DNA from: Dallia pectoralis
Lineage: Eukaryota; Chordata; Actinopteri; Esociformes; Umbridae
Length of the DNA: 64,000 nt
Assembly: GCA_029465975.1 (NCBI GenBank)
Contig: CM055745.1
Coordinates: 16,479,616-16,543,615 of the forward strand
Direction of reading: 5' to 3'
A model generated the notes under the pieces. The model was not told where the DNA came from. It saw only the letters and a program-made list of their open reading frames with translations, and ran no database searches. Both the position numbers and the translations under genes were made by a program. Positions 1 through 12,600 of this stretch are shown here, in pieces (within the stretch, counting starts at the first letter, position 1; every line of letters begins with the position of its first letter).

Positions 1-605
1 CTAGCACTGAATTTATTTGCATTGAATTTCTAGCACCGCATTTTTTTTATTAAAATAATGCATCTGATTTTCAACCTAACCTTAACCTGGGCTCGTATCC
101 TCCCACCTAAAAATATCCCTAAATTACATTTATATTTTTATTTAAATTAATTCAATAGTCTGGGCGTCTGTGATTGTTTGACTGTGCGATCGAATTCATA
201 GACGCGCGTGTGACGTCACGTCTGTTCTCTGAATGACCCCGGGCGCGCCTGATTTCGCTGTGCGTGCGTGCGTGCGCGCGCGTGCTGAACTTACAATTGA
301 TCTATACACGAGAAGTTTACACGTGGCTATTAAATATAATTGTATTTTATACATGCCACACATATATATATATGAATCCAACACATAGTACATGGTGTTA
401 ATTAAAAACTGATTTGAGGTCGGTTCGTCCATCTCTGTCCAGGTCACAGTAATTAATGACGCACTGTTACCTAACCATGACCCCAGATTTGGAGTCTGAG
501 GGGAGTTAGAACACGCTGCTTAATTAGACTCTAGTGTTTGATTCAGAGCAATTAGAGGTTAATTAACCAATTATCACATTTTGTCACAGCCTCTCGCCTA
601 GTAAT
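1..605 (+). promoter_or_regulatory. cpeb1 upstream region with a palindromic CRE
   Basis: No coding exon is visible before the cpeb1 start codon at 606. A CpG-rich patch at about 200-290 contains TGACGTCA at 211-218, the full palindromic cAMP-response element bound by CREB/ATF factors, followed by a GT/GC alternating stretch at 258-282. The rest is AT-rich. Its place directly upstream of the first coding exon suggests promoter or 5' UTR. The transcription start cannot be read from the sequence. Confidence 0.45.
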
Positions 606-3600
606 ATGGCATTCACTCTGGTAAGTCGGGTTTATTTCAACTTTTAAACGTCCGAACAAATATATAATTTCGTTTGAGCGTGTCTGGCCGTGTTTCTGTA
701 CGCCATTTTAAATAAATGATTTTAAAAAGTCCACTTATATAAACCTATCTTTGAACAGTTTAATAGTTAATGGGTTTTTGGAGCTTTTCCGGTGTTTCTG
801 TGAAGTGTAAAGTCATTAAGGGCTGAGGAATTGTATACTTTTATTGTCTAATGAAGTGGAAAAATGAACGCAGGACAGTTCAAGTTGACACTATTACTAG
901 GCCTTACAATGAATTAACAACAGTTATCAAGTGTGTGCATGTCAGTATTACCTATCACTTTACCAGGCAGTTTGAACAGTTTAATAGTTAATATTTAACT
1001 ACAGCTTAAGTGTGTGTGTCTGTATTGTCCGTTTTACACTTTATAATGCAAATTAGAAAGAAGACCTCCATGACCACTGGCAGCCCGGATCTAAAGTCAT
1101 GTCCACATGCAGCAATGCTGATGTATTCAGACGAATCAACACAATGCTGGGCAACTCCCTGGACCTCACTGGAGTTTGCACTACCCCTACAGACCTCACT
1201 GGAGTGTGCACTACACCTACAGACTTCACTGGAGTGTGCACTACACCTACAGACCATACAGGTAAGGACCTCACTGGAGTTTGCACTACCCCTACAGACC
1301 TCACTGGAGTGTGCACTACACCTACAGACTTCACTGGAGTGTGCACTACACCTACAGACCATACAGGTAAGGACCTCACTGGAGTGTGCACTACACCTAC
1401 AGACCATACAGGTAAGGACCTCACTGGAGTTTGCACTACCCCTACAGACCTCACTGGAGTGTGCACTACACCTACAGACTTCACTGGAGTGTGCACTACA
1501 CCTACAGACCATACAGGTAAGGACCTCACTGGAGTTTGCACTACCCCTACAGACCTCACTGGAGTGTGCACTACACCTACAGACCATACAGGTAAGGACC
1601 TCACTGGAGTGTGCACTACACCTACAGACCATACAGGTAAGGACCTCACTGGAGTTTGCACTACCCCTACAGACTTCACTGGAGTGTGCACTACACCTAC
1701 AGACTTCACTGGAGTGTGCACTACACCTACAGACCATACAGGTAAGGACCTCACTGGAGTTTGCACTACCCCTACAGACTTCACTGGAGTGTGCACTACA
1801 CCTACAGACCATACAGGTAAGGACCTCACTGGAGTGTGCACTACACCTACAGACCTCACTGGAGTGTGCACTACACCTACAGACCATACAGGTAAGGACC
1901 TCACTGGAGTGTGCACTACACCTACAGACCTCACTGGAGTGTGCACTACACCTACAGACCATACAGGTAAGGACCTCACTGGAGTGTGCACTACACCTAC
2001 AGACCTCACTGGAGTGTGCACTACACCTACAGACCATACAGGTAAGGACCTCACTGGAGTGTGCACTACACCTACAGACCATTCAGGTAAGGACCTCACT
2101 GGAGTGTGCACTACACCACCTACAGACCTCACTGGAGTGTGCACTACACCTACAGTGAGGTCTGTAGGTGGTGTAGTGCACACCACCTACAGACCTCACT
2201 GGAGTGTGCACTACACCTACAGACCATACAGGTAAGGACCTCACTGGAGTGTGCACTACACCACATACCGACCTCACTGGAGTGTGCACTACACCTACAG
2301 ACCATACTGGTATGGACCTCACTAAAGTGTGCATTACCCTTTCAGACCATCCAGGAAAGAGCTGCACTGGAGTGTGCACTACACCTACAGACCATCCAGG
2401 GAAAAGGGACCCAGACCTGTCAGGTAACTCTTAACTCTTTGGATTCAATAGATTGCCTAGTTAAGAAATAAGTAGGTAATTGATTTGTCCTTTTTTACAC
2501 AACATTTTGGTCAACAACAAATTATTCATTAGTCAACAACAAATTCTGTCTGCTTCATACCAACATTGCCTGAGGTGGTTTGTAGGGGTGTGGGAAAGTC
2601 GATACAGCATAAAATCGCGATATTTCCCGTGGAAATACTTTATCGATACACAAACGCCAAGCATCGATATTTTACTATTTAAATTGAACATGAGAATTTA
2701 ACTTTTTGGTAGTAGAATAATAAAATAAATTGCGTATTCAGTCCACCGGGTGACGTGACAGTCAGCATGCATGAGGATGCAGATACTGGAATCCACTGCC
2801 GATACGGCTGTATCCATGAGGAAATGGCTTTGTCAAAAAATATATTCGCCAGCTTTTCTAATACTCTTTCGCTCGTATCAGTGTATATTTGCGGTAGGGC
2901 TTTTGATATTTACAGCTGATATTTACGGTCAACTGCACCTTTTTAAAGCCGGTCTTTTTCTCCTTAAGACTGGCAGTATATCCTTCACAGTGTAATATGT
3001 CAATGCATCGTGTTATCTCCTTCCAACTCAAACTTTTCTTGTCATAAGGGATGACGTTTGTAAATGATACGTCTATGGTTGTGTGTCTTAACCGGCATGT
3101 TTGGATTCGGGACACTATCAGTGTTTAATAGTAGGCCTAATGTGTCTTTTAACAGACATGTTGATTCGGGACACTATCAGCGTCTCATAGTTTCACGCAT
3201 TCATCCGTGTGTTTCTGTTTTAGGTGACGGTAGAGATCGATTGTACTGCTGTATTTAGTAGGAATGGCCTTTCGACAAATTTTACACACCGTTAATTTGC
3301 TCAACATCGGACTTCATTAAAGCCGAACAACTTCCAAATTACATCAGAAACATCGCTTCGCTTTCTCTGGGTGATTTCTTCCTCACTAGAAGAAGAGGTG
3401 CTCGGTGCTCGCTCTTACAGCTGATACACTTCAACTGAACCCACCCTGTTATAATGGAGACCGGCTTTCAATGTTTGTGATTGGTGGATAACCGCTGTGC
3501 TTTGATTGGTGGATAACCTCTGTGCTGTCACGCAATTGGTCCATTATTTGGGTTAGGGTTAGTTTCCCTTTCGTGGACATAATGGAGTTCGAAAAAGGTA

Positions 3601-6600
3601 ATACATTGCAATATATCGCAGAATATGGCAATATGTTTAAAATCGCAATAATATTGTATCGTGATAATATTGTATCGTGGTGCCTCTGGCGATTCCCACC
3701 CCTAGTAGTTACCAGGTTAGTGTGTGGTTACTTTTCAATAGTTTATTTTGTTTTTTATTACTTATTTATTAATTAATCCAAGTAAATGAAACACTCACAA
3801 GATGTCACCAAAATCACTCTCTCCCCTTTAAATCTATCAGAAAATGATGTAAGCGTATCGAATTATGTAGAATCGTATCGAATTATATCGAATCGTATCG
3901 TTGGCTGAATATCGTGATATATATTGTATCGTGAGCTGAATATCGTGTATCGTATCGTGAGATTAGTGTATCGCTATGGCCTCATCCTTCCTCTAGAGTG
4001 GTTGGAACAGATGTCGGGTGAGGTTGCCTTGTTTTGTTGCATTCTACTGACCCCTTGTGGCTGGCCTGGTGCCAGCAAGCTTACTTGTGGTGGTTGTTTT
4101 TTCCCTGCTGGATATTCAAGGACTGTTAAAAGTCTGTTCTTGTCTGTTAAGAATATTTATGTATTAATTATTAACTTTGATTTTCTATAAACTCGTTATT
4201 AAATCAAGACTATGCACGCAAGGTCTCGTTCGGTTTGTTTATTCAGAGAGCTCTAAAATACAGAACTTACAGTGAGCTTATAACTATTTGAAAAGGCTGC
4301 CCCCCTAGTACCCACAATGCACTTCAGAATAAAAGACATTATGTATACAGTACATCACAACCAGTTAGGCCTTTATTAAGCACATTGTAATGTTTTTTTA
4401 TTATAGCAATGGTGCGCTCCCTAACATTGTCCTAATCCAAAATCGAGTAAGAGCACCGCAGACAAGGCAAATGCCCTCATTCCTCATCTTGCAAGGCCAG
4501 AAATATGAACAACAAATCAAAAAAGATCAAACAAAAATAACTTAAAACGTTTACTAACCTGGCTGCTTTGTCTGAACAAGAGATGTTGGCAAGATCCTGT
4601 TTAGCATTGATGCTCTGTGTGGTAGAGCTAATAACTTGGAAACACTCAAAATAATCTTGTCTTTTTTTTGTTAATCAAACAACTAAACCCAGACACTGTA
4701 ATCCGATTAGTTGCGCTTTAGGAGGTCAGCGACCTCCGGGATCAAACTTTGAATGATTTGAACTTTAAACTTTGGACTGTATTTTTGGACAGTGGGCACC
4801 GCTTTGCTGGGTACAGGGAATTTGGGAAAATGCTAGTGCCACCTTCAGTAAATGTAACCAATTTCTCCAGGGAAATGTCGTTCTTGCGCTAATCATGTGA
4901 ACATCCACTTATGCTGTAGTCCTGATAGGCTTTTGCAATATACCTGTATTGACGATAACCACAATATTTAAGGTGAACGTGTTTATAATGCACAAGATAT
5001 TACAGTAAATATAATCCAGAGCCTCTGAAATGGTTTCTCTTCTGCCAAATATCAATCAACAGCATTTAGGCATAATTCACACATTTTAATGCGTCAGTCC
5101 TAGATGTTTATGTGCATTAAATTTGAAAGGTTTTCACGTTACCAGGGTAAGGTTTATAGAACTAGGTTTGCATTGATGTGCTTTGTTTTGTTTTTTACGT
5201 TATCCAGGGTAAGGTTTACTGAACTAGAGTTGCAGTCAGTGTTAGCAGTAATCAGTATAGTAAAGTTATAAGATTACCAACTTCTACACCAAAGTCGGAA
5301 CTTTCTATGTGGTAAAACACCTAATTAGAGTTTTATGATTGGAAGTATTTTATGAGGGCTATGACTGATTTTACATTTCCTTAGTGCTGCGATACAGTTT
5401 AGTCCATCAGCATATAGTACAGCTACAGATGAATGTTGAGTTACTTTTTGTAGTAGACATTTGGTGAATATTTACATTCTTTTGTGAATATCTATGAAAT
5501 CAACCCTTCTGTGACTATGAAAATTACAGACTTTAAATTGGGATATAGATGGACATTAAGTCACAAGTTGGACTTCACAAAACTGGGGATTCAGTATAAA
5601 AACCAATAATGCACAGTGACTACAGACCTTTTTTCTTTCTTGTTTTGGTCATACCGGTGTGCCCTTACAAAACGCCAGAGTGAATCATTCTTGTCCTTTT
5701 ATTAAACTGTACTTGTCTTTATGTGTTGGCTGGTGAGCCATCACTCACCTTTGGACCAAACAAGGGAGTTCCGTAACTGTGACAACCGCATCCTGTTGCC
5801 ATGTGAAACAGGTCGCTAGGCAGAATGAGAAGGAACAAAAACAAACTGAGCGAGACAAATCGGATTCATATAGTTGAAATAAATTATCGTTTTGACAATG
5901 GTAACTATAATAGATTATCTTTATTGTGCTTTTGAGACCCAAAGCCACTTTATGTATTACAGTGGGATTCCTGTCAATTATGGCCAAGTAGTCCCACCAA
6001 CAGCCGCCAAAGTTTTTACAATAGATATGTTCTTTCTCATGACTTTCAAAATTACAAAGCCCAATATGAAATCAATAAATAAACATTTTTAGTAGCTTGT
6101 AATGCCTGATGTCATATGACATTAATGCTTGTTACCACAGTCGACATGCATGTGAGCTACTAAATCTGTATTGATATAGCCTAAAACCAAATAAACAATG
6201 TGAGATTTGTTTATGAAGTCCTAGTAGCTTAATGTACAGTGGATATAAAGTCTACACAGATGTTCAGTTGGATTTAGGTCTGGGTTCTGGCTGGGCCATT
6301 CCAAAACGTTACACTTCTTCTAGTGAAGCCATGCTTTTGTGGATTTGAATGTGTGCGCTTTCTAACTGATGCCTGAAGATTTTGTGCCGAAATTGCCTGG
6401 TATTTTGAACTGTACATCATTCCCTTCATCCTGACTGATTGTACTTTTTAGTTTTTCCTATACCTGGTCAATGCAACTATACTAAGTCTAAAAAATTTTG
6501 CAGCAGCTCCTATTCTGAGCAAACTGCTTGTATAAAGGTCTAATCTGATAGAAAGGCCGAGTTAAATTAATACATTATGGATAACCAGGGGTTTCGTTCA

Positions 6601-9600
6601 CATAGTCAGGCGTTTGAATGATGTCATTTCAGTGCTTAGTTACGGTGTTGAACCGCGTGGGCCTGTTCTGTGTACTTAAGCTGTTGGTGTGAAAGTGAAA
6701 TTGTCAGCATGATATGCAACTTCCCCAGTGCGTAACCGTGACGAATTGCCATAGCTACCGGATCTGATGGATCACTTTTCACTTTTATTTTAATAAGATC
6801 TATCAGCATTGTTTTTCATGCTGTTCAACACCACAATGGCTGTCAGCTGGGTCCCATTTCATCAATGAGCTTAGAGAGAAAGCATCGATGCTGATTGATG
6901 TTGTCGATCCTGTTACTGACTGCTGCCAAGATCGAGGCAGATCTCTTATCCCCTGAAAGAAACGTGTGAATGTGTTCGCAAACCCATCGGACACTGTGGA
7001 TTCGTCGCCAATTTCATCGTCCTCTATGTAAAAAGGTTCATCGTGCACACAACTAGCCAGGGCTAACGCGTGATTGCGATACGTAGTCGTTTCGTGGAAG
7101 GGTTCTGGCTACGATAAACGTGGGTGAAATTATCCAAAAGGTAAGGGGTTTGGCTGAGCTTCATTTGATGAGAGATTATCACAACTGTCACCTGGCTTCC
7201 GGAAGTAAATGGAAGTGACACTGCACTTATTTTACTACACATTACTCCATATTAACATACATTATGAAATTTGTGATTCAATGCCAGGTCTTTTTGGTCT
7301 TGCTTTGACCAGAAACATTGGCCAGTGAGATGCCTTATTTTGGGCCGACCCCCTCTGGTATGGGGTCAATATGCAGACTGGGGTGATCCTGTCTAGATTT
7401 CTAAAGGACCAGGTCAGTACTACAAGAGGGATGCTTCAGTTCAGATTATACTTGTGGGTAACCAAGCAGCTCTTTTGGCACAGTGGTTAAGCCATCCGAA
7501 GTCCTTGTTTAGATGGCTCATGTGTGGGCGTGGCAGTGTTGTCTCTTAGCTTTGGAATTCTGTTTGCTGTGAAACTGTAAGAACTGACACGGCTTGCTAT
7601 TTCTCTCTGAGCAAAACATGGTGTCATTTTATTTTTAGCTTATATTGGCCTACATTGAAACGGCGTTTAAAATAGGAAGACGTGGCTAGTTTGCAACGTT
7701 TTGAGCACGGTTGAATGCGGCTTGTTAGTGGATCTGCTGAGTAACTTCACTATTAATGACACAGAAGCTTCATCAGATGTTCTGATCTGTCTTACATTGG
7801 CAGTAAAAAACAATCTTCCCTACTTTCACCAAGAACATAAACAAGTCGTTCAAATGTAATAATGTTTTTAATTTAGTTTTCTTTCTAGATTCATATGAAT
7901 ATTATTTGTAGCTTTTTTTCTCTGGTGTTCCATGAATAGTAGGGATGGCATCAAGCTGGCCAACTCTCTGTGCGTGCGTGTGCGTGCGCACGCCTCACCT
8001 TGCTGAGTCAGACTAGACTGAGACGTATGTGATGGGAGGGGAGCGGCTGTTTTCTGGAGCGCGTCCAGCAGCTCTGAGCAGCTCTGTTAGTGTTGTGACT
8101 CCAGTCAGCGTTAGCACACTCGCTCGAGCACAGCGGACCAGTGCACCGCGGTGGTGCTGACACTCACGAGCCAAACGACAGAGCCGCCGGGCCCCGGACC
8201 CAGACACACGCGGAGTCTGCCGAGATACCGAGGATCCACGCGCCGACCGGCAGGGCTCGTGTCGACCCGTCTCTCTCAGATGAACACAGCGCGGCCTCGG
8301 GTGGAGGCACCAGGAGCGCTCGAGGGCAGCCGAGTTCAGGTCACGCGCTTAGCTGGGCGATGATGCCCACAGGGATGTATGGCAGCCTGGGTGGGTGCTG
8401 GCAGGGGTACAGCGGGTAGGGAGTGGGTTGTGTGGGTACTCTGTGTCTGTGGACCTGAGGGGTTGTGGTCTGATCTGTTCCCTGCTGTAATCTCTGCAGT
8501 TCTCTCTTTCACCCGCCCGTAAAACTGTTCTCTCTGCCATTTATTGTTCAATTCCTATTTTCTGTTTTTCTGAACTGAGTTGGTTGTGTTTTCTCTACCG
8601 CGTCTCTCCAGACTTGTTAGAGATGGACTGTGCTGCGGCCAGAAGTCCGCTGGGCTCCAGGGTGTCCTTCTCCACCTCCAGAGCCCCGGACCAAGACTCT
8701 CCCCTCTGTGGCGGCCTGTCTGACCTCACGCAGCTGGGCTTAGGGCTACAGTCACTCAACCTGGCCGGCTGGGAGCACCAGGAGTCCACCACAGAGCCCT
8801 CGTCACACACCAGCTCCTCCAGTGAGTACCTGAGTGCCACGCTACACACACACACACTACCTGCACAGCCACGCTACACACACACACACACAGACTACCT
8901 GCACAGCCACGCTACACACACGCTCCTTTTCCAGTTAGTACCTGGAGTGCCACGCCACACACTGCCTACACAGCCACGCCACACACACACTACCTACACG
9001 ACCCCAAATCAAAGTACGTGGAGTCCTCCTTTGTCATTAGCAGATTCTTGTCATCTAATGTAACATGAAGGAGTGATTGTGTGTGTGTGTTGTCTATGTT
9101 AATGTGAGGATGGTGGGCTCTGCATCAGAAAGGGCCTTTGGTTCAAGTGACGGGCAGCAATGAGCTCATGCTTCAGGGATGATTCAGACCTATTTCAGTG
9201 CGCTAAAGAGCAAACAGACTCTTCCAGAAGGGGTCAGGCCAGCTCTAGGTTCTGCCTCGTCATGGCTCTAATCCTCTGGGACTCTTCCAGAAGGAGTCAG
9301 GCCAGCTCCAGGTTCTGCCTCGTCATGGCTCTAATCCTCTGCTATGACTCATTCGTTTCTCATCTCTGGAGTGGAACACTGCTTGCTCAGTTTCTAGTCT
9401 GGCCCAGAAGTGGCAAGCTCATCCAGGGCAGTTGAATCTAGATGCCCATGGACGGTTATCTAAATGCTTATTAGATGTATTCTGTCACTGTTATACCAAG
9501 GGCTGAGACTTTGAATCTGATGACAATTTAAAGTTAAATGCGTTCAATAGAAATTAAAAATGTTAGTTTTTTTTTTTTTTTTTAATTAGGGCTGTCACAA

Positions 9601-12600
9601 TCATGAAATTTGGCTGACGATTAATTGTCCAACAAATAATTGCGATTACGGCGATTAATTGTCTGTTTTATAACTTTGACGATTAATTGCCTGTTTTAGG
9701 GCTTTGTCGATTAATTGTCCTCCAAATTGTTGTGATTTAATTTAATCCCTTGTAAGTTGTCACTTGCAATAACACATAATTACACTTAAAGCCTTGAAAT
9801 AATAAAGTTATTTATTCAATGAAAAAAAAAGTATATTTAAGTTACCATAATACAAAAAGGATTCAGTATTCCAAACTAAAGTGAAATAAATATATTTACT
9901 GTAAATTCTGTAAATAACCTAAACAATGAATCACAAATATTAACTATGACATAACAGAACAGGCCATAAAAGACAAATTCTTAAATAAAAACAATCATGC
10001 TCCTTAATGGCTTGAAAGATTCCGGGAAAGAAACACTAGCATGTTGACCTTTTCTGGCTTAAGACAGCATCTGATTCTACCTCCGTTTCACTATGGAAAA
10101 ACAGTACACATAAGAAACGGCGCTGCTTCAGATCTCTCAAATGCATATTTTCTGATTGGTAAAAATTGGGCACTACTTTAATCAGGAGAACCTGCTTTTT
10201 GAAATAAGATATGACAGGCCAGTGGGCTTTGCTGCCATAAAACACTAGGCACCCTTTGGATCTCTGAGCTCTGCCCATTGGTTTCCTATGGCGCGGAGAG
10301 TGATACCGGTCTTTAGAGGCAAATTACTCAATGTATATTTCCATATCTTTTCAAGTCGGGCATCATTTTATCCAGCAGAACTTCAGCTTTTCAATAATAT
10401 ATAACAGTTTAGCGGGCTTCCATGTCATCACACACTACACAAGAAAACGTGGGTCTGTTTAGAACTCTGAGCTCTGCCTATTCATTTCCTATGGCGGGGC
10501 ATGGTGAGCTTCAGAGGCAAATTACTCAATATGTATATTTCCAGATCTTATCAAGTCGGGCATCATTCTGTTCAGCAGAAACTCAGCTTTTCAATAAGTT
10601 TAGCGGGCTTCCATGTCATCAAACGTTATACAAGAAATAGTCCGAAATAGCATTTTTTTTTTTAAATGCTCCCACCGAACGCAAGCGCATGTAAGCGCAC
10701 TTGATACCGTAAACGACCAGATGTTTACTACATAGAACGATTTCTTCATGATATTAACTTATAGTAGCAAAATAAAAATCCGACCTGTTTTGGTGCCATT
10801 ATGCGGAAGTGGGACGTTTAGCTTATTGTTAGGTACGAAGCAGCTTAGCGACGGTTCTTTTCAATACATTCGCTATGTACATTCAATACATATATATATC
10901 TGTGAGTGTGCGCCATTTATCTATAGCGTTTATATTTACACTGAAACAGATAACTGTCTGGAAGACACCATTCCAGCGGCAGTTCTTGTTCCCAGGTTCA
11001 ACAACTGGTTGGGATGATTGTTTTAGGTGAGATTGGAGGTTAGTTGTGTTGCCTCTTTTCGTTGCTACTGTTTCTAAACCAAGTCGACATACCGGCTCGT
11101 TAATTGGCTCTCCTTTCTCATTCGGCTTAAAGCCTAAATGTTCCCACACCGGAGCTGAAGATTGCGGCTTTAGAATCAACTCCATTTGGATGTATTCTTC
11201 CTAACTGGCTATATGTCACTATGAAACAGTCCACTTCATAAAACAGTGTTATAACACAGCGGGTTCACGTGTGGGTGTGTCCGCTCTGTGTGGGTGTGTC
11301 CGCTCTGTGTGGGTGTGTCCGCTCTGTGTGGGTGTGTCCGCTCTGTGTGCGTGTGTCCGCTGCTCCGCTCTGTGTGTGTGTGTGTGTGTGTGTGGCGCTG
11401 CCAGAGCCCGCCTCCCGCCTATAACATGACAGAGGTAGCTCGATCGACTAAAATGTAGGTAACATTCATTTTTTATGTAAAAATCTATGTAATATATCGC
11501 AGCACCAAAAATGATCACGCTCATTTCCATATGTCGTGCGATAAGTCAATATATTGACTATCGCGACAGGCCTACATATGTAATTGTATTTCGTACACTA
11601 CACACTCCATCCTCTCAATCTCTATGGCAATGCTTACAGTGTAAAGAACACTAGTGTATTCTCCTTGCTTTTAGTGCTTGACCTGCTGGGTTGCCCACTA
11701 AGCAAACCTCCAGGCTTCCAGGCCCTCGAGCCTACATGCAACGCAGACCTGCTGGGGAAGTTCCGTGGGCTGAGTGCTGGTGGGAACCCCCGGATTGACA
11801 GACACTCCTTCCTGGACTCTCGTTCCAGTAGCCCGGCCGACTCGGAGACAAGCGGTTTCAGCTCTGGATCAGACCACCTTTCTGAGCTGTTGGTGAGTTT
11901 TTTGATTGGTGCAGACTGGGGCTCTGTATTGATTGGTGCAGACTGGGGCTCTGTATTGATTGGTGCAGACTGGGGCTCTGTGTTGATTGGTGCAGACTGG
12001 GGCTCTGTGTTGATTGGTGCAGACTGGGGCTTGTTTATGGCTATGTACCTCATCAGATTTAGCATGTTGTTTTCTTTCTGATTTAACTTTTTGCATTTGT
12101 AATGGGAAGTCCTGAATAATGCTTTGAACCAGTCAGCAACTTTTGAAGTCTAGAGGACAAAGTACCGAATTCATTTGTATGATGTTGCCTGTATATTCCA
12201 TTTAATCTAAGAGTACATCTGCAAGTGATTGTGTTTCTGTAGCCCCTACAGTGCATACAGATAGTATTCACAGCGCATACAAGTGATTGTGTTTCTGTAG
12301 CCCCTACAGTGCATACGGATGGTATTCACAGCGCATACAAGTGATTGTGTTTCTGTAGCCCCTACAGTGCATACGGATGGTATTCACAGCGCATACAAGT
12401 GATTGTGTTTCTACAAGTGAGCCCCTACAGTGCATATGGATGGTATTCACAGCGCATACAAGTGATTGTGTTTCTGTAGCCCCCCCTACAGTGCAGTGCA
12501 TACGGATGGTATTCACAGCGCATACAAGTGATTGTGTTTCTGTAGCCCCTACAGTGCATACGGATGGTATTCACAGCGCATACAAGTGATTGTGTTTCTG

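Larger units (their letters stand above)
9587..11574 (-). mobile_element. hAT-type element with a BED zinc-finger remnant
   Basis: It begins TAGGGCTGTCACAATCA and ends TATCGCGACAGGCCTA. The ends are related inverted repeats with several mismatches. A minus-strand frame inside encodes a BED-finger-like segment. At 10260-10620 a block of about 150-200 bp containing AGTCGGGCATCAT and GCGGGCTTCCATG is repeated imperfectly. No matching 8-bp target duplication is seen, so the boundaries are provisional. Confidence 0.6.

Noticed and set aside
1006..2379. Minus-strand and other-frame repeat proteins over the exon 2 array
   Set aside because: Shadows of a repeat whose period is a multiple of three; only the plus frame continuing from STCSNADVFRRIN is conserved in CPEB1.
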